Notes: generated by a model from the letters alone, not told the origin. A stretch of 64,000 nucleotides of DNA from Palsa-147 sp963771905 (GCA_963771905.1 CAVYVI010000009.1:248001-312000), one strand, 5' to 3'. Positions 1 to 9,521 are shown, numbered from the stretch's first letter. Numbers and translations: made by a program.

Positions 1-1254
1 CCCGCGCCTTCAGGCGATCCCGCGGGACCTCTCCAGATTCAGGTGACGAATCTCGATTACAGCGACTACTTGGGCAGGGTCGCGATCGCACGCGTCTTCA
101 ATGGAACACTAAAGCGCGGCGCGGACGTCGGAATCGCGAAGCTCGACGGAACCATTCAGCCCACGCGTATCACCAAGCTGTTTACGTTTCGCGGGCTTGA
201 GCGCGATGAAGCTGAAGAAGTGGTGGCCGGCGATATTGCCGCCATTTCGGGCGTCGAAGGGATTCAGATCGGCGAGAGCATCACGGATTTCGAGAATCCG
301 GCGCCGCTCGAACCGCTGACGATCGACGAGCCGACGCTGGCAATGGTGTTCACGGTGAATACGTCGCCGTTCGCAGGCCGCGAAGGCCAGTACGTGACCT
401 CACGCGATTTGCGCGACCGCCTGCATAAGGAATTACTGACCAACGTTTCGCTGCGAGTGGAGGAAACCGGTTCGACGGATTCGTTCCGCGTCCTCGGCCG
501 CGGCGAATTACAGCTCGCGATTTTGATCGAGACGATGCGCCGAGAAGGCTACGAGCTGATGGTCGGCAAGCCGGAAATCGTCGTGCGCACGGAGAACGGT
601 AAACGGCTTGAGCCGCTTGAACTTCTGGTCGTGGACTGCCCGGAGAGTTTTATCGGCATCATCATGGAAACGCTGGGCACCCGGCGTGGCGAGATGACGA
701 AAATGGTGAATCACCATTCGGGGCGCGTGCGGATGGAGTTCCGGATTCCATCGCGCGGGCTGATCGGCCTGCGCAGCCAGTTGATGACGGACACGCGCGG
801 CACGGCGTTGATTCATTCGATCCTCGAGGGCTGGACGGAATACATGGGCGATACGGCGATGAGGATGACAGGCGCGCTTGTCGCCGACCGCAACGGCGTC
901 ACGACCGCGTATGCAATCTGGGGGATTCAAGAGCGCGGCGAGCTCGTCGTGGGCCCGGGCGTCGAGGTGTATGAAGGAATGATTATGGGCGAAAATTCAC
1001 GTGAAGCCGATATGGACGTGAACATCACAAAGGAAAAGAAGCAGACGAACATGCGGTCGTCGAGCGCCGACGAAGCGATTCGGCTGATTCCGCCGCGCGA
1101 ATTGACGCTCGAAAAGGCGATCGAATTCATCTCTGACGACGAATTTGCCGAAATTACGCCGAAGTCCATCCGGCTAAGGAAGAAAGTTCTCGACGCCAAG
1201 AAACGCCCGAAGCGGTGGCAGGAAATTCGCGCCAGCGCCGAGTCTTCGGCGTAA
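1..1254 (+). CDS. typA: Translational GTPase TypA/BipA, C-terminal part (5' end outside window)
   Basis: The frame is open from base 1 with no start, so the gene is cut by the window edge. The visible ~417 residues begin with the GDP..PLQ..VTNLDY stretch and the beta-barrel domain II (YLGRVAIARVFNGTL), followed by the EF-G-like domains and the TypA-specific C-terminal domain (GLRSQLMTDTRGTALIHSI). The N-terminal GTPase domain is therefore missing here but expected upstream. TypA is a ribosome-associated GTPase that helps 50S assembly and growth under stress or cold. The C-terminus (RLRKKVLDAKKRPKRW) is typical and intact. Identification is secure. It belongs to the chromosomal flank of the island. 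Confidence 0.96.
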   Translation, partial: PAPSGDPAGPLQIQVTNLDYSDYLGRVAIARVFNGTLKRGADVGIAKLDGTIQPTRITKLFTFRGLERDEAEEVVAGDIAAISGVEGIQIGESITDFENPAPLEPLTIDEPTLAMVFTVNTSPFAGREGQYVTSRDLRDRLHKELLTNVSLRVEETGSTDSFRVLGRGELQLAILIETMRREGYELMVGKPEIVVRTENGKRLEPLELLVVDCPESFIGIIMETLGTRRGEMTKMVNHHSGRVRMEFRIPSRGLIGLRSQLMTDTRGTALIHSILEGWTEYMGDTAMRMTGALVADRNGVTTAYAIWGIQERGELVVGPGVEVYEGMIMGENSREADMDVNITKEKKQTNMRSSSADEAIRLIPPRELTLEKAIEFISDDEFAEITPKSIRLRKKVLDAKKRPKRWQEIRASAESSA

Positions 1255-1455
1255 CGCGCGGGCAATTCGGCGCGATTCGCGTTCATCCCTCACTACGTTT
1301 TCTGACTCCGGTTTTTCATCCCGGCGTTATTCTCCTCTCTTTTCGTGGCAAAATCCGACGCCGAGCCGAAACCTTTCCAAGAAATGAAACGCCGAGCGTC
1401 GAATCGCATCTATTACTGCGGATAGTTAAGCCGAAGTGACCGGGAGGAAGTACAG

Positions 1456-2397
1456 ATGAAGAAGCGGAATGTGGGGAAATCGGGGTTGCAGGTCTCGTTG
1501 GTTGGGCTCGGATGCAACAACTTTGGTGGACGGATCGATCTCGAGGCGTCGCGGAAGGTTGTTCACAAGGCGCTCGACCTTGGCATCACGTTGTTCGATA
1601 CCGCGGATGTTTACGGGAATTTCGGAGGCTCCGAAACGATCCTCGGTGAAGTCCTCGGCGAGCGGCGCAAGGATATTGTCTTGGCCACGAAGTTCGGGAT
1701 GGCGATGAACAGTGCTGAGACGCTCAAAGGCGCCTCACGCAGTTACATTTTTTCGTCCGTCGAAGGAAGTCTGCGGCGCCTGAAAACCGATTGGATCGAC
1801 CTTTATCAGTTGCACGCACCCGATCCGCTGACGCCGATCGAAGAAACGCTGCGGGCGATGGACGATTTGGTGCGGCAGGGCAAGGTGCGGCACATCGGCT
1901 GCTCGAATCTGCCGGCGTGGCAGGTGGTTGAATCGCTTTGGACGTCGCGGGAGCACGCGCTGAATGCGTTCATTTCGTGCCAGGACGAATACAGTCTGGT
2001 GGTACGCGAGCCCGAGCGCGAATTGATTCCTGCGATCGAGAAGTATGGCCTCGGACTCTTGCCGTATTTTCCTCTCGCGTCGGGGCTGCTTTCCGGAAAG
2101 TACAAGCAGAACAAGTTGCCGGAAGGCGCTCGGCTGACGGTGACGAAAAGGCTGGGCGACCGTTATTTGACGCAGGCGAACTGGAACATCGTCGGACGGC
2201 TCGAGGAATTCTGCGCGAAGCGGGGTCACAGCCTGCTCGAACTGGCGTTCAGCTGGCTCGCGGCGCATCTCGTGATATCGAGCGTTATCGCCGGCGCGAC
2301 TAAACCCGAGCAGGTGGAGCAGAACGTCAAAGCCGCGGATTGGGTGCTCACGACCGAGGATATGGCGGAAATCGATCGCCTGACGAAGAAGGCGTAA
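1456..2397 (+). CDS. Aldo/keto reductase
   Basis: This 313-residue protein is an NADPH-dependent aldo/keto reductase of the AKR fold (TIM barrel, cytoplasmic). The N-terminus has the family opening KSGLQVSLVGLGCNNFGG, then the catalytic Asp/Tyr region (LFDTADVYGNF), the Lys strand (VLATKFG), the His region (YQLHAPDP) and IGCSN. The C-terminus carries the cofactor-binding VIAGATKPEQVEQN. Length is normal for the family. A GGAGG ribosome binding site lies about 10 bases before the ATG. It stands alone between typA and a convergent SulP gene. The substrate cannot be inferred. Confidence 0.9.
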   Translation: MKKRNVGKSGLQVSLVGLGCNNFGGRIDLEASRKVVHKALDLGITLFDTADVYGNFGGSETILGEVLGERRKDIVLATKFGMAMNSAETLKGASRSYIFSSVEGSLRRLKTDWIDLYQLHAPDPLTPIEETLRAMDDLVRQGKVRHIGCSNLPAWQVVESLWTSREHALNAFISCQDEYSLVVREPERELIPAIEKYGLGLLPYFPLASGLLSGKYKQNKLPEGARLTVTKRLGDRYLTQANWNIVGRLEEFCAKRGHSLLELAFSWLAAHLVISSVIAGATKPEQVEQNVKAADWVLTTEDMAEIDRLTKKA

Positions 2398-2413
2398 AAA
2401 AACTTGCGGAACT

Positions 2414-4096
2414 TCACGCGACCGTAGGGCTCTCCCGCGCAATGACCGAATACAACTGCCGGGCCCGCTCGAGGGCTTCCGCAACGTTTGCGCAGATATT
2501 TCCCGCGTCCACATGCTCTTCAAATTCAGCTTGGCGCATGAGCCGGGCAGGCTGCTCGCGCGCGCCGCAAAGAATCAGGCCGCGGCCGGAGCTGCGCACG
2601 ATGTCGGCCAGTTTTTCGAGCGCCTGCAGACCCGTCGCGTCGATCGCGGTCATATTGCGAAGGCGGAGAATAATGATGGGCGGCAACCCGGCAAGCCTCG
2701 ACGTAATTTCGTCGATTTTGTCGGTGGCGCCGAACAAGAACGGCCCGTGAATGCGGAAGATCGTGACGTACGGCGGAATTTCCTTGTGCTGCAGGATGTG
2801 CGCGTAGCCGTCACGCAGATATTCCTCGGTGACTTGAGCGACGGTGGTTGTCGTGGTGACTTTGCGAATGAACACCAGCGCCGCGAGAATCATTCCCACT
2901 TCCACGGCCACCGTCAAATCCGCGAAGACCGTCAGTAAAAACGTAACCAGCCACGTCCCGATTTCCAATTTCGAAAGTTTGAGGAGCTCCGGGATTTCCC
3001 CCCACTCGCCCATGTTGTAAGAGACGACGAAGAGAATCGCCGCCAGCACGGACAAAGGAATGAATCGCGCGAGCGGTGCGAAGAACAGAATGATGGCGAG
3101 GAGCGTGGCCGCATGGACCATCCCGGCGACGGGCGTCTTGGCGCCGGAGCGAATATTCGTCGCCGTGCGCGCAATCGCGCCCGTGGCGGGCAATCCGCCG
3201 AAGAGCGGCGAAAAAATATTGGCGACACCCTGGCCGATCAGCTCGACATTGGGGTTGTGCTTGTCCCCGCTCATGCGATCGGAGACGACCGCGGACATGA
3301 GCGATTCGATGGCGCCCAGCATCGCGACGGTGATGGCGGGTGAGATCAGCGGGCGGAGCAGATCCACGCGAAACTGCGGGATCCGGAGATGCGGCAGCCC
3401 GGACGGAATTCCCCCGAAGCGCGTTCCGATCGTCTCCACCGGCAACTTGAAAAGGACCACGATCGCGGTGCCGGCGAAGAGCGCGACAATGTAGCCTGGC
3501 ACTTTTTTTACGAAGCGCGTGAAGACGAGGATCAGCACGAGCGCGAACACGCCGAGCGCGGTTTCGGTAACGGAAAATGTACGAAAATTCGCGAAGACAG
3601 CATACATTCGCGAAAGGAAATCGCCGGGAACTCGATCGACGCGGATGCCGAAGAAGTCTTTCACCTGCGTGCTGGCGATAATGATGGCGATGCCGTTGGT
3701 GAATCCGACGACCACGGGCCGCGGAATATATTTGACCCCCGATCCAAGGCCCGTGGCGCCGAGAATGACGAGAAGGACGCCGCCCATCAACGTGCACATG
3801 TAGAGTCCGTCGAGGCCGTACTTCACGACGATGCCGAAGACTACGACGACGAATGCTCCCGTCGGGCCGCCAATCTGGGTGCTCGAGCCACCCAGCGCGG
3901 AAATCAGAAATCCTGCGACAATCGCGGTGTAGAGGCCGGCTTGAGGCGGCACGCCTGACGCAATCGCGAATGCCATGGCAAGAGGGAGTGCCACGAGTCC
4001 GACGGTGATTCCGGCGACGACATCGCCCAGAAATTTTCGGGCGTTGTAATCGCGCAAACACAGGACCGATTTCGGGAGCCAATCGTTTGGTGCCAT
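2414..4096 (-). CDS. SulP-family anion permease with C-terminal STAS domain
   Basis: The 560-residue protein has the SulP architecture. An N-terminal cytosolic segment is followed by about a dozen hydrophobic helices (residues ~20-410, with signatures AGITVGLVALPLAMAFAIAS and GLPATGAIARTATN). A C-terminal STAS domain (~435-550) contains the conserved AIDATGLQALEKL. SulP proteins are inner-membrane transporters or symporters of sulfate, bicarbonate or dicarboxylates; the substrate is not readable here. The gene converges on the aldo/keto reductase with 16 bp between stops. It is complete, with a weak ribosome binding site. Confidence 0.92.
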   Translation of the reverse strand: MAPNDWLPKSVLCLRDYNARKFLGDVVAGITVGLVALPLAMAFAIASGVPPQAGLYTAIVAGFLISALGGSSTQIGGPTGAFVVVVFGIVVKYGLDGLYMCTLMGGVLLVILGATGLGSGVKYIPRPVVVGFTNGIAIIIASTQVKDFFGIRVDRVPGDFLSRMYAVFANFRTFSVTETALGVFALVLILVFTRFVKKVPGYIVALFAGTAIVVLFKLPVETIGTRFGGIPSGLPHLRIPQFRVDLLRPLISPAITVAMLGAIESLMSAVVSDRMSGDKHNPNVELIGQGVANIFSPLFGGLPATGAIARTATNIRSGAKTPVAGMVHAATLLAIILFFAPLARFIPLSVLAAILFVVSYNMGEWGEIPELLKLSKLEIGTWLVTFLLTVFADLTVAVEVGMILAALVFIRKVTTTTTVAQVTEEYLRDGYAHILQHKEIPPYVTIFRIHGPFLFGATDKIDEITSRLAGLPPIIILRLRNMTAIDATGLQALEKLADIVRSSGRGLILCGAREQPARLMRQAEFEEHVDAGNICANVAEALERARQLYSVIARESPTVA

Positions 4097-4326
4097 TTGA
4101 AATTTAGCTCAGGCGGAGGGGCTGCCTTGTACTGAAAGAACCAGTATAGTCCCGGGCCAGATGTGGCAAATTGGCGGCCGCGTCGATGTGTCCGAAACTC
4201 AAACGACACCTTGCGCCCGGTAAAAAGGGGATTTACGGCTGGGGCAGAATCAGCCGCCAAAATTTCGTTCGATCAACGTAACCTACGCCTGGGGGGAACT
4301 ACTCCAAGTAATACGGGCGAACGCCT

Positions 4327-4962
4327 ATGCTCAAACTCGAGAAACTCGCGATTCTGCAAGCCACGCACAGATCGAGAAACTTCACGCGCTGGTTTATCCA
4401 CCTCGGCGGCGTGGGCCTGATTCCGCTTGGTATTCTCGATGCGTCGGTAATCCCGCTGCCGGGCAGCATGGACGTGGTGACGATCCTGCTGGCGGCGCAC
4501 GAGACACGATGGTGGATTTACTACGCTTTCATGGCGACCGTGGGGTCTGTGCTGGGCGCATATTTCACTTACCGGCTCGCGCAACATCAAGGCGGCAACC
4601 GGCTGGCGCGGAGATTCTCACGCCGGACGATGAAGAAGGTTGAAGCTCTATTTGAACGATGGGGAGTTGCCGCGATTGTGATTCCGGCGGTGCTGCCGCC
4701 GCCCATGCCGATGGTTCCGTTTGTATTGGCGGCGGGGGCGATGAAGTATTCGTGGAGAAAATTCCTGGCCGCGCTCACGTTCGGGCGGGCAATCCGATTT
4801 GGGATTCTGGCGTATCTGGGTGCGCGCTACGGCCGGCACATCCTGCGGATGTTTTCGAAATATGAATACCCTGTGCTTTTTGTGACGATCGGCCTTGTCA
4901 GCATTGCCGTGATCGCCGAACTGGTTCGCTGGGGAATGCGGCGGTCGGAAGCGCGGGCGTGA
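4327..4962 (+). CDS. VTT (DedA/SNARE-associated-like) inner-membrane protein
   Basis: The protein has 211 residues and at least four hydrophobic helices. The DedA/VTT hallmarks are present: an early amphipathic re-entrant segment with acidic and proline residues (GILDASVIPLPGSMDVV), a central GSVLGAYFTYRLA helix, and the second re-entrant loop around VIPAVLPPPMPMVPFVLAAG. Proteins of this superfamily act in membrane homeostasis, proton-dependent transport or lipid flipping. This is a short divergent member of the YqaA/DedA type. It starts 230 bp from the divergent SulP gene and no partner gene is evident. Confidence 0.8.
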   Translation: MLKLEKLAILQATHRSRNFTRWFIHLGGVGLIPLGILDASVIPLPGSMDVVTILLAAHETRWWIYYAFMATVGSVLGAYFTYRLAQHQGGNRLARRFSRRTMKKVEALFERWGVAAIVIPAVLPPPMPMVPFVLAAGAMKYSWRKFLAALTFGRAIRFGILAYLGARYGRHILRMFSKYEYPVLFVTIGLVSIAVIAELVRWGMRRSEARA

Positions 4963-5037
4963 ACTCTCCGTTTTTTTCGATGTACTAAAACACAATTGAA
5001 CTTTTGCAGTGACTGGAGCCGCAGCCATGCGAATGGA

Positions 5038-6348
5038 TCACTCGTGCGTGACTTCGAGCGCACAGGTCTCAGCGGATTTTTGTTGAGGCACCGCGCTGGA
5101 GTCGCCGCCTTCCGCGCGGCCGCGTGCGGCGTGATCGGTTGACGCAAATTCTTCGACGCGGCCGTTTGCGAACCGAAAGCGCTCGGCGGAAGCGGATTCA
5201 TACCCCTGCCGAACAAGCGCGGGAATATCGAGCTTCGATTCCGCGGCGACAACTTCTCTCGGCGTGGCATATAGGGCCGGAGTCCGCGGCATGAAGAGCG
5301 GGCAGCAATCGTGGAACGGTTCGGAGGAGATGTCGTACGTCCCGATTTTCCGCGCGAGCGCGAGAATTTCGAGCTTGTCCGTGCCGGCCAGTGGACGGAA
5401 TACAGGCATGCGCGTGGCTTCGCCGACGGAGACCATATTCTGAAGCGTTTGCGAGGCTACTTGGCCCAGGCTGTCGCCCGTGACGAGGGCGAGGGCGTGC
5501 TCGCGGCGCGCGATCGCCTCGGCGATGCGCATCATCATCCGGCGATACAAAAGCACGCGATACCTTTCCGGCGCGTCGCGAACAATTTCGCGCTGAATCG
5601 CTTCGAACGGCACGCGCCACAATTTCAGCGTGTATTGGTAGAGCGCGAGGCGCCGCGCCAGCTCGCGCGCCACGTGAATCGAAGATTCGCCGGGGCGCGC
5701 GCCCGCGGCATAGAAATGAATGAAGCTCAAATGCGCGCCGCGCTTCATCATTTGATACGCCGCGACGGCGGAATCGTACCCGCCGGAAAGCAAACACATC
5801 ATTCGCCCACCCGTGTTCGCCGGAAGTCCGCCCGTGCCGGGAATTCTTCGCGCGTAAACGAGGGCGGGGCCGGGCGTGATTTCGACGCGACAGGTGATTT
5901 CCGGGTTCGACAAGTCGACGCGAACCTCGCGGCCTGCGGCGCGAAGTTTTTCGCGGAGATAGGCGCCGACGGCGGCTTCAATCTTCATTGCATTATGCGG
6001 AAATGATTTGTCGCTGCGCTTGGCGCGCACGGCGAAAGTTGAGAATTTCAGCGGCTCGACTTCTTCCCACGCTGCGCGGCAAAGCGCATCGAGATCGGGC
6101 TCGACGCTCCGCGCCACCGCGAAATACGCAATGCCAAAGACGCGCTCGATGCGTTCGATCGCGGCTTCAAGCGGTGCGTCTTCGCCAAGACGCACGAGAA
6201 ACCTGTCGCCGGGCTGCTCGATCCGCTCGACGGGAATTCCTCCGAGGGCGTGACGCAGCGCCAGCGCCAGCTTGCGAAGAAAGAATTGCCGGTTGCGGCC
6301 CTTCAGCCACACTTCGTGATAGTGCGCGACGATGACCGGAGCGTTCAT
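5038..6348 (-). CDS. thiI: tRNA 4-thiouridine synthase ThiI (no rhodanese domain)
   Basis: The 436-residue protein contains an N-terminal ferredoxin-like and THUMP region (~1-167) and a PP-loop ATP pyrophosphatase domain with SGGYDS at residues 188-193, followed by ATRMPVFRPLAGTDK and the SEPFHDCCPLF segment (Cys348-349). ThiI adenylates U8 of tRNA and transfers sulfur to make s4U; in some species it also serves thiazole synthesis. The protein is shorter than E. coli ThiI because the C-terminal rhodanese domain is absent; a low-complexity tail follows instead. Rhodanese-less ThiI occurs in many bacteria. The gene is complete and isolated. Confidence 0.93.
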   Translation of the reverse strand: MNAPVIVAHYHEVWLKGRNRQFFLRKLALALRHALGGIPVERIEQPGDRFLVRLGEDAPLEAAIERIERVFGIAYFAVARSVEPDLDALCRAAWEEVEPLKFSTFAVRAKRSDKSFPHNAMKIEAAVGAYLREKLRAAGREVRVDLSNPEITCRVEITPGPALVYARRIPGTGGLPANTGGRMMCLLSGGYDSAVAAYQMMKRGAHLSFIHFYAAGARPGESSIHVARELARRLALYQYTLKLWRVPFEAIQREIVRDAPERYRVLLYRRMMMRIAEAIARREHALALVTGDSLGQVASQTLQNMVSVGEATRMPVFRPLAGTDKLEILALARKIGTYDISSEPFHDCCPLFMPRTPALYATPREVVAAESKLDIPALVRQGYESASAERFRFANGRVEEFASTDHAARGRAEGGDSSAVPQQKSAETCALEVTHE

Positions 6349-6501
6349 TCGCGGAAACGTTCAGTCCTGACGAGATTTGCTCAACCTAGTATATCAGCGG
6401 CCTTCGGGTGACAGTAGGGCGAGACTCCGGCGTTTGGCGGCGAATCAAGTGTTGCCGGTGTGGACGAAGGCACAACGGCGGCCTCCGGAACAGTGAGCGC
6501 G

Positions 6502-8115
6502 TTACTCCCATTTCCAGTTTGCGTATTGTTCGCGGAGTTTGAGTTTGAGGAATTTTCCGACGGAAGTGCGCGGGATCTCCTTTGCAAATGCAAATCCGTC
6601 CGGCAACTGCCATTTCGCAAATTTTGTTGCGAGGAAAGTACGCAATTCCTCAGGAGTGGCGGATTCGCCTTCTTTCATCACGACGACTGCTAGCGGGCGC
6701 TCCTGCCATTTCGGGTGCGGTATTGCGACCACCGCCGCTTCGCGAATTTTCGGGTGACCCATCAACGCGTTCTCGAGATCGACGGAACTAATCCATTCGC
6801 CGCCCGACTTGATGAGATCTTTGCTGCGATCCACGATCTTGACGTATCCCTCCGGGTCAATCGTCGCGACGTCGCCGGTCTTGAACCAGCCGTCATCCGT
6901 CCAGCGGTGCTGTACCTCAGGCGCGTTGTAATACGCTGACGCAACCCACGGCCCGCGCATTTCGAGTTCACCCGCGGACAAGCCGTCCCACGGAGCAATT
7001 CCATTTTCGTTTCTGACGCGCACTTCGATGAATGGCGCGGGCAATCCCTGTTTTGAGCGAACCTCGTATTTTTTATCTTCGGACCAATCGGCCATGGTGG
7101 TTTTCAAAACGCCGGTGGTGGCGACGGGCGCGGATTCCGTCATGCCCCAAAGATGCGTGATGTGGATATCGTAGCGATCTAGCGCGCGCATCAATGCTTC
7201 CGGCGGCGCCGTTCCACCGCACGGCACTCGGAGCGGCCCGGCGAATTTCCATCGGCCCGGATATTTCTCGAGCGCAGCGAGGACACCGATCCAAACCGTG
7301 GGAACGCCGCAGGCCGTAGTTACTTTTTCCTGCGCTATCAGATCGAGCAGGCTTTCGGCGTCCAGGTGTGGCCCCGGCAAGACGAGCTTTGCCCCCACCA
7401 TCACGGCTGCGAAAGGGATGCCCCACGCGTTGGCGTGAAACATCGGACATGCGGGAAGGATGGTGTCGGCCTGGCTGACGCTGAAGGTTTCTTTCAGCGT
7501 CGAAATAAACGAATGGAGTACGAGCGCGCGATGGGAGTAGAGTACGCCCTTTGAATTGCCGGTCGTGCCCGATGTGAAGCACATTGCGGCTGCATCGTTT
7601 TCGTCCATCTTCGGATAGGAGAATTTTCCGGTGGCACTCGCGATGAAATCTTCGTAGCTCTCGAGACCCGGAGGCAATGCGTTGCCGCTGAAGGGAACGA
7701 CAAAGATGCGTTCGAGGTGCGTCAACGGCTTGAATTGTTCGTAAAGGGGCAGGAGAACATCGTCGACAATTAAGAACCGATCGGCTGCGTGGTTCACGAT
7801 GAAAGCGATTTCCGACGGGTGCAAGCGCAAGTTCAAGGTGTGCAGAACTCCCCCGGCCGCCGGGATTCCGAAGTAGGCCTCCAGGTGGGCCGAGTGATTC
7901 CACATCAGCGTAGCGACGCGATCTCCAGGTTGAAGCCCGGCGCGCTGGAGAGATTCAGCCAGCGCTTTCGAGCGGCGATGGAATTCGGAATACGTCGTGC
8001 GATGGACCGAACGATCCGGGCGTCGCGATACCACTTCGATTTGGCCGAAAAGGCTTCCGGCGCGTTCGAGGAGTCGATCCAGCGTGAGCGGAAAATCCAT
8101 CATCAGTGCGCGCAT
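6502..8115 (-). CDS. Long/medium-chain fatty-acyl-CoA ligase (AMP-forming)
   Basis: The protein is a 537-residue ANL-superfamily adenylate-forming enzyme. The P-loop-like motif TSGTTGNSKG is at residues 181-190. Further motifs are LWGMTESAP (A5), GWFKTGDVATID (A7), DRSKDLIKSGGEWIS (A8) and the A10 lysine in PRTSVGKFLK near residue 521. It activates fatty acids with ATP and CoA in the cytoplasm. The GGEWISS region matches long/medium-chain ligases. Two nearby Met codons (residues 5 and 6) are possible alternative starts. It is complete and has no obvious operon partner. Confidence 0.92.
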   Translation of the reverse strand: MRALMMDFPLTLDRLLERAGSLFGQIEVVSRRPDRSVHRTTYSEFHRRSKALAESLQRAGLQPGDRVATLMWNHSAHLEAYFGIPAAGGVLHTLNLRLHPSEIAFIVNHAADRFLIVDDVLLPLYEQFKPLTHLERIFVVPFSGNALPPGLESYEDFIASATGKFSYPKMDENDAAAMCFTSGTTGNSKGVLYSHRALVLHSFISTLKETFSVSQADTILPACPMFHANAWGIPFAAVMVGAKLVLPGPHLDAESLLDLIAQEKVTTACGVPTVWIGVLAALEKYPGRWKFAGPLRVPCGGTAPPEALMRALDRYDIHITHLWGMTESAPVATTGVLKTTMADWSEDKKYEVRSKQGLPAPFIEVRVRNENGIAPWDGLSAGELEMRGPWVASAYYNAPEVQHRWTDDGWFKTGDVATIDPEGYVKIVDRSKDLIKSGGEWISSVDLENALMGHPKIREAAVVAIPHPKWQERPLAVVVMKEGESATPEELRTFLATKFAKWQLPDGFAFAKEIPRTSVGKFLKLKLREQYANWKWE

Positions 8116-8479
8116 GCGAAGTCCTCACACACGGGGATGGGGCGCATCCTATCACCAACTCGTTGCGGCGGATGCAACTGGAGAACCGGCCGGCCGGTCT
8201 ACATCAGTTCGCTGCCGAGCGGCGCCGGTTTGCCGCGACTTTCTTCACGCGCTTGTAACCGTCAAATAGTAGGATCTCGGCCGGGATCGCGCCGCGTATG
8301 AAACATTAACCGACTCGCGACACCCGGCTCCATGGCGCCACTTTTCTCTCGCGCCGGGGTTAGAATCCTCGTCTCCACTGCTCCGGGGGCACGGAGCACT
8401 GGGGGGTTTGCGGAGTTATGGAACCCGCGAGCCAGCAATTGCATCCAACGAAGTGAATCCGAAAGGTGCGGAGGGGGCC
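8116..8479. other. Intergenic gap without recognised gene
   Basis: These 364 bases separate the acyl-CoA ligase from the L13e-like gene. Frames on both strands encode only short compositionally biased shadows. I see no tRNA, terminator or clear promoter. Confidence 0.5.
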
Positions 8480-8749
8480 ATGTGGAATCGTCGAGATTGG
8501 GCTGAGTTTTTCCAGATCGTGCAGGGACCCCGGCGCTCGCAGCGCCCGCCGCGCCCCGTGGATCGCTCCGTGCGGAATCGCCTCGTTCCAGCAGAGGGAT
8601 ATAGCCTGGCCGAGCTGGATGATGCGGGCATCAGCGTTGAGCTGGCGGAACTCCTTGGCTTGCCAGTAGATGCGGGCCGCGTGGGCTCGTATAGCCCCAA
8701 TGTTTCCGCGCTTCGTGAATATCTGCGCGCGTCTCGCTCCCGCTTTTAA
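8480..8749 (+). CDS. Small protein with an L13e-like fold motif
   Basis: The protein has 89 residues. I chose the ATG at 8480 because GGAGGGGG stands directly before it; an upstream in-frame ATG at 8408 lacks a ribosome binding site. The C-terminal half (GYSLAELDDAGI..ELAELLGLPVD..R...NVSALREYL) follows the spacing of the eukaryotic/archaeal ribosomal protein L13e core: G[FY]SLxEL..AGI..A...G[IL].VD..R..NV..L[KR]EY. Small bacterial proteins with this domain are known but have no assigned role. The N-terminal half is Arg/Pro-rich. It is a chromosomal gene, not part of the island. The L13e relation is my alignment by eye. Confidence 0.6.
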   Translation: MWNRRDWAEFFQIVQGPRRSQRPPRPVDRSVRNRLVPAEGYSLAELDDAGISVELAELLGLPVDAGRVGSYSPNVSALREYLRASRSRF

Positions 8750-8922
8750 AATTCCTCAAGCACCCTGAGCGCTGCGGATGAATCGGCGGCTTCTGATCAT
8801 GTATCTCGCCTGCCCGCAAACTGCATTGAGCCCGTTGATCTTAGCCTCTGAAGCGTTTTCGACCCCTGCGGCATCCAACTGATTCCGGTTCGTGCCAGTT
8901 TCTATTTACGTCGCACGTACCC

Positions 8923-8950
8923 TTGACGTTGGCTGAAAAACTCGTAAACT
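8923..8950 (+). promoter_or_regulatory. Candidate sigma70-type promoter for the 94-aa gene
   Basis: TTGACG (8923-8928) and TAAACT (8945-8950) are separated by 16 bp. The predicted start point lies only a few bases before the ATG at 8965, so the leader would be very short. This also argues against the in-frame TTG at 8923 as a start codon, since it is the -35 box. Confidence 0.5.
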
Positions 8951-8964
8951 GCGGTTTTCTCACT

Positions 8965-9249
8965 ATGGCGACACAGCCCAACCCGATTGACGAAACGCGG
9001 CGAGACTTTGAATTTCCGCAGCGTGAGGCCGCATTTTTCTACGGCCTTTTTCTCCGCGGACATTCGGCCGACGAACTGCGCCGCGATATTCAAGTTCCGG
9101 CCGCGGTCCTCGCGAAATGGGATCGCGAGACGGCGCGCGAGCCTGAATTGCGCGTTATCCTCGAGAGAATCGTCGAATTTCGCCGCCACGTTCTTGCCAT
9201 TTTCGATTCCCTCATCGACCACGATTCTTCCGGCCAGCGCTTGCAGTAG
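8965..9249 (+). CDS. Conserved-looking small hypothetical protein
   Basis: The protein has 94 residues starting MATQPNPIDETRRDF. It is charged and soluble, predicted helical, with a central segment (FYGLFLRGHSADELRRDIQV..VLAKWDRE) that has helix-turn-helix-like spacing, followed by a second helix pair ending at the C-terminus. There is no signal peptide or membrane segment. The start was chosen over an upstream TTG because that codon coincides with a -35-like box. I do not recognise the family. It lies immediately before the tRNA-Asn target site, on the chromosomal side. Confidence 0.6.
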   Translation: MATQPNPIDETRRDFEFPQREAAFFYGLFLRGHSADELRRDIQVPAAVLAKWDRETAREPELRVILERIVEFRRHVLAIFDSLIDHDSSGQRLQ

Positions 9250-9373
9250 TCAGATTTTCCTCAGCCAGCGTAATCCTTGAGGAGTCATCGCCCGCCCGCG
9301 CGGTGAATCTCATGCCTCGGCGTGCCCTCCAATCCCGTGAACCTGAAATAGAGTGAGTGTCATTCTCCCCGCG

Positions 9374-9402
9374 TTGACTCGGATTGCGCGTTTGTTTACA
9401 CT
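9374..9402 (+). promoter_or_regulatory. Candidate tRNA-Asn promoter
   Basis: TTGACT (9374-9379) and TACACT (9397-9402) have an exact 17-bp spacer and sit about 40 bp before the tRNA gene, as expected for a stable-RNA promoter. Confidence 0.6.
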
Positions 9403-9445
9403 CGAATCGCTCGGCACGCTGAACGTCTCCAGTCGCGCCTTCCGT

Positions 9446-9520
9446 TCCCCGGTAGCTCAACGGTAGAGCATTCGGCTGTTAACCGAAGGGTTGCTAGTTC
9501 GAATCTAGCCCGGGGAGCCA
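9446..9520 (+). tRNA. tRNA-Asn (anticodon GTT)
   Basis: This 75-nt cloverleaf has acceptor stem TCCCCGG pairing with CCGGGGA (9510-9516), discriminator G, and CCA encoded at 9518-9520. The anticodon stem TTCGG/CCGAA encloses loop CTGTTAA with anticodon GTT (Asn). The T arm contains the GTTCGAATC consensus and the D loop contains GGTAGAGC. Its 3' end faces the integrase gene. The last 45 nt plus one flanking A are repeated at 54298-54343, so it served as the attachment site and remains intact. Confidence 0.97.
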
Positions 9521-9521
9521 A
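9476..9521 (+). repeat. attL core, 46-bp direct repeat inside tRNA-Asn
   Basis: It runs from the first base of the anticodon loop (CTGTTAACC..) through ..GGGGAGCCA plus one A. It is identical over all 46 bases to 54298-54343; sequence diverges on both sides immediately outside the core. Confidence 0.95.

Noticed and set aside
2811..4082. Long minus-strand frame rich in Arg/His/Pro inside the SulP gene
   Set aside because: It is an out-of-frame shadow of the SulP coding sequence with biased composition and no domain.
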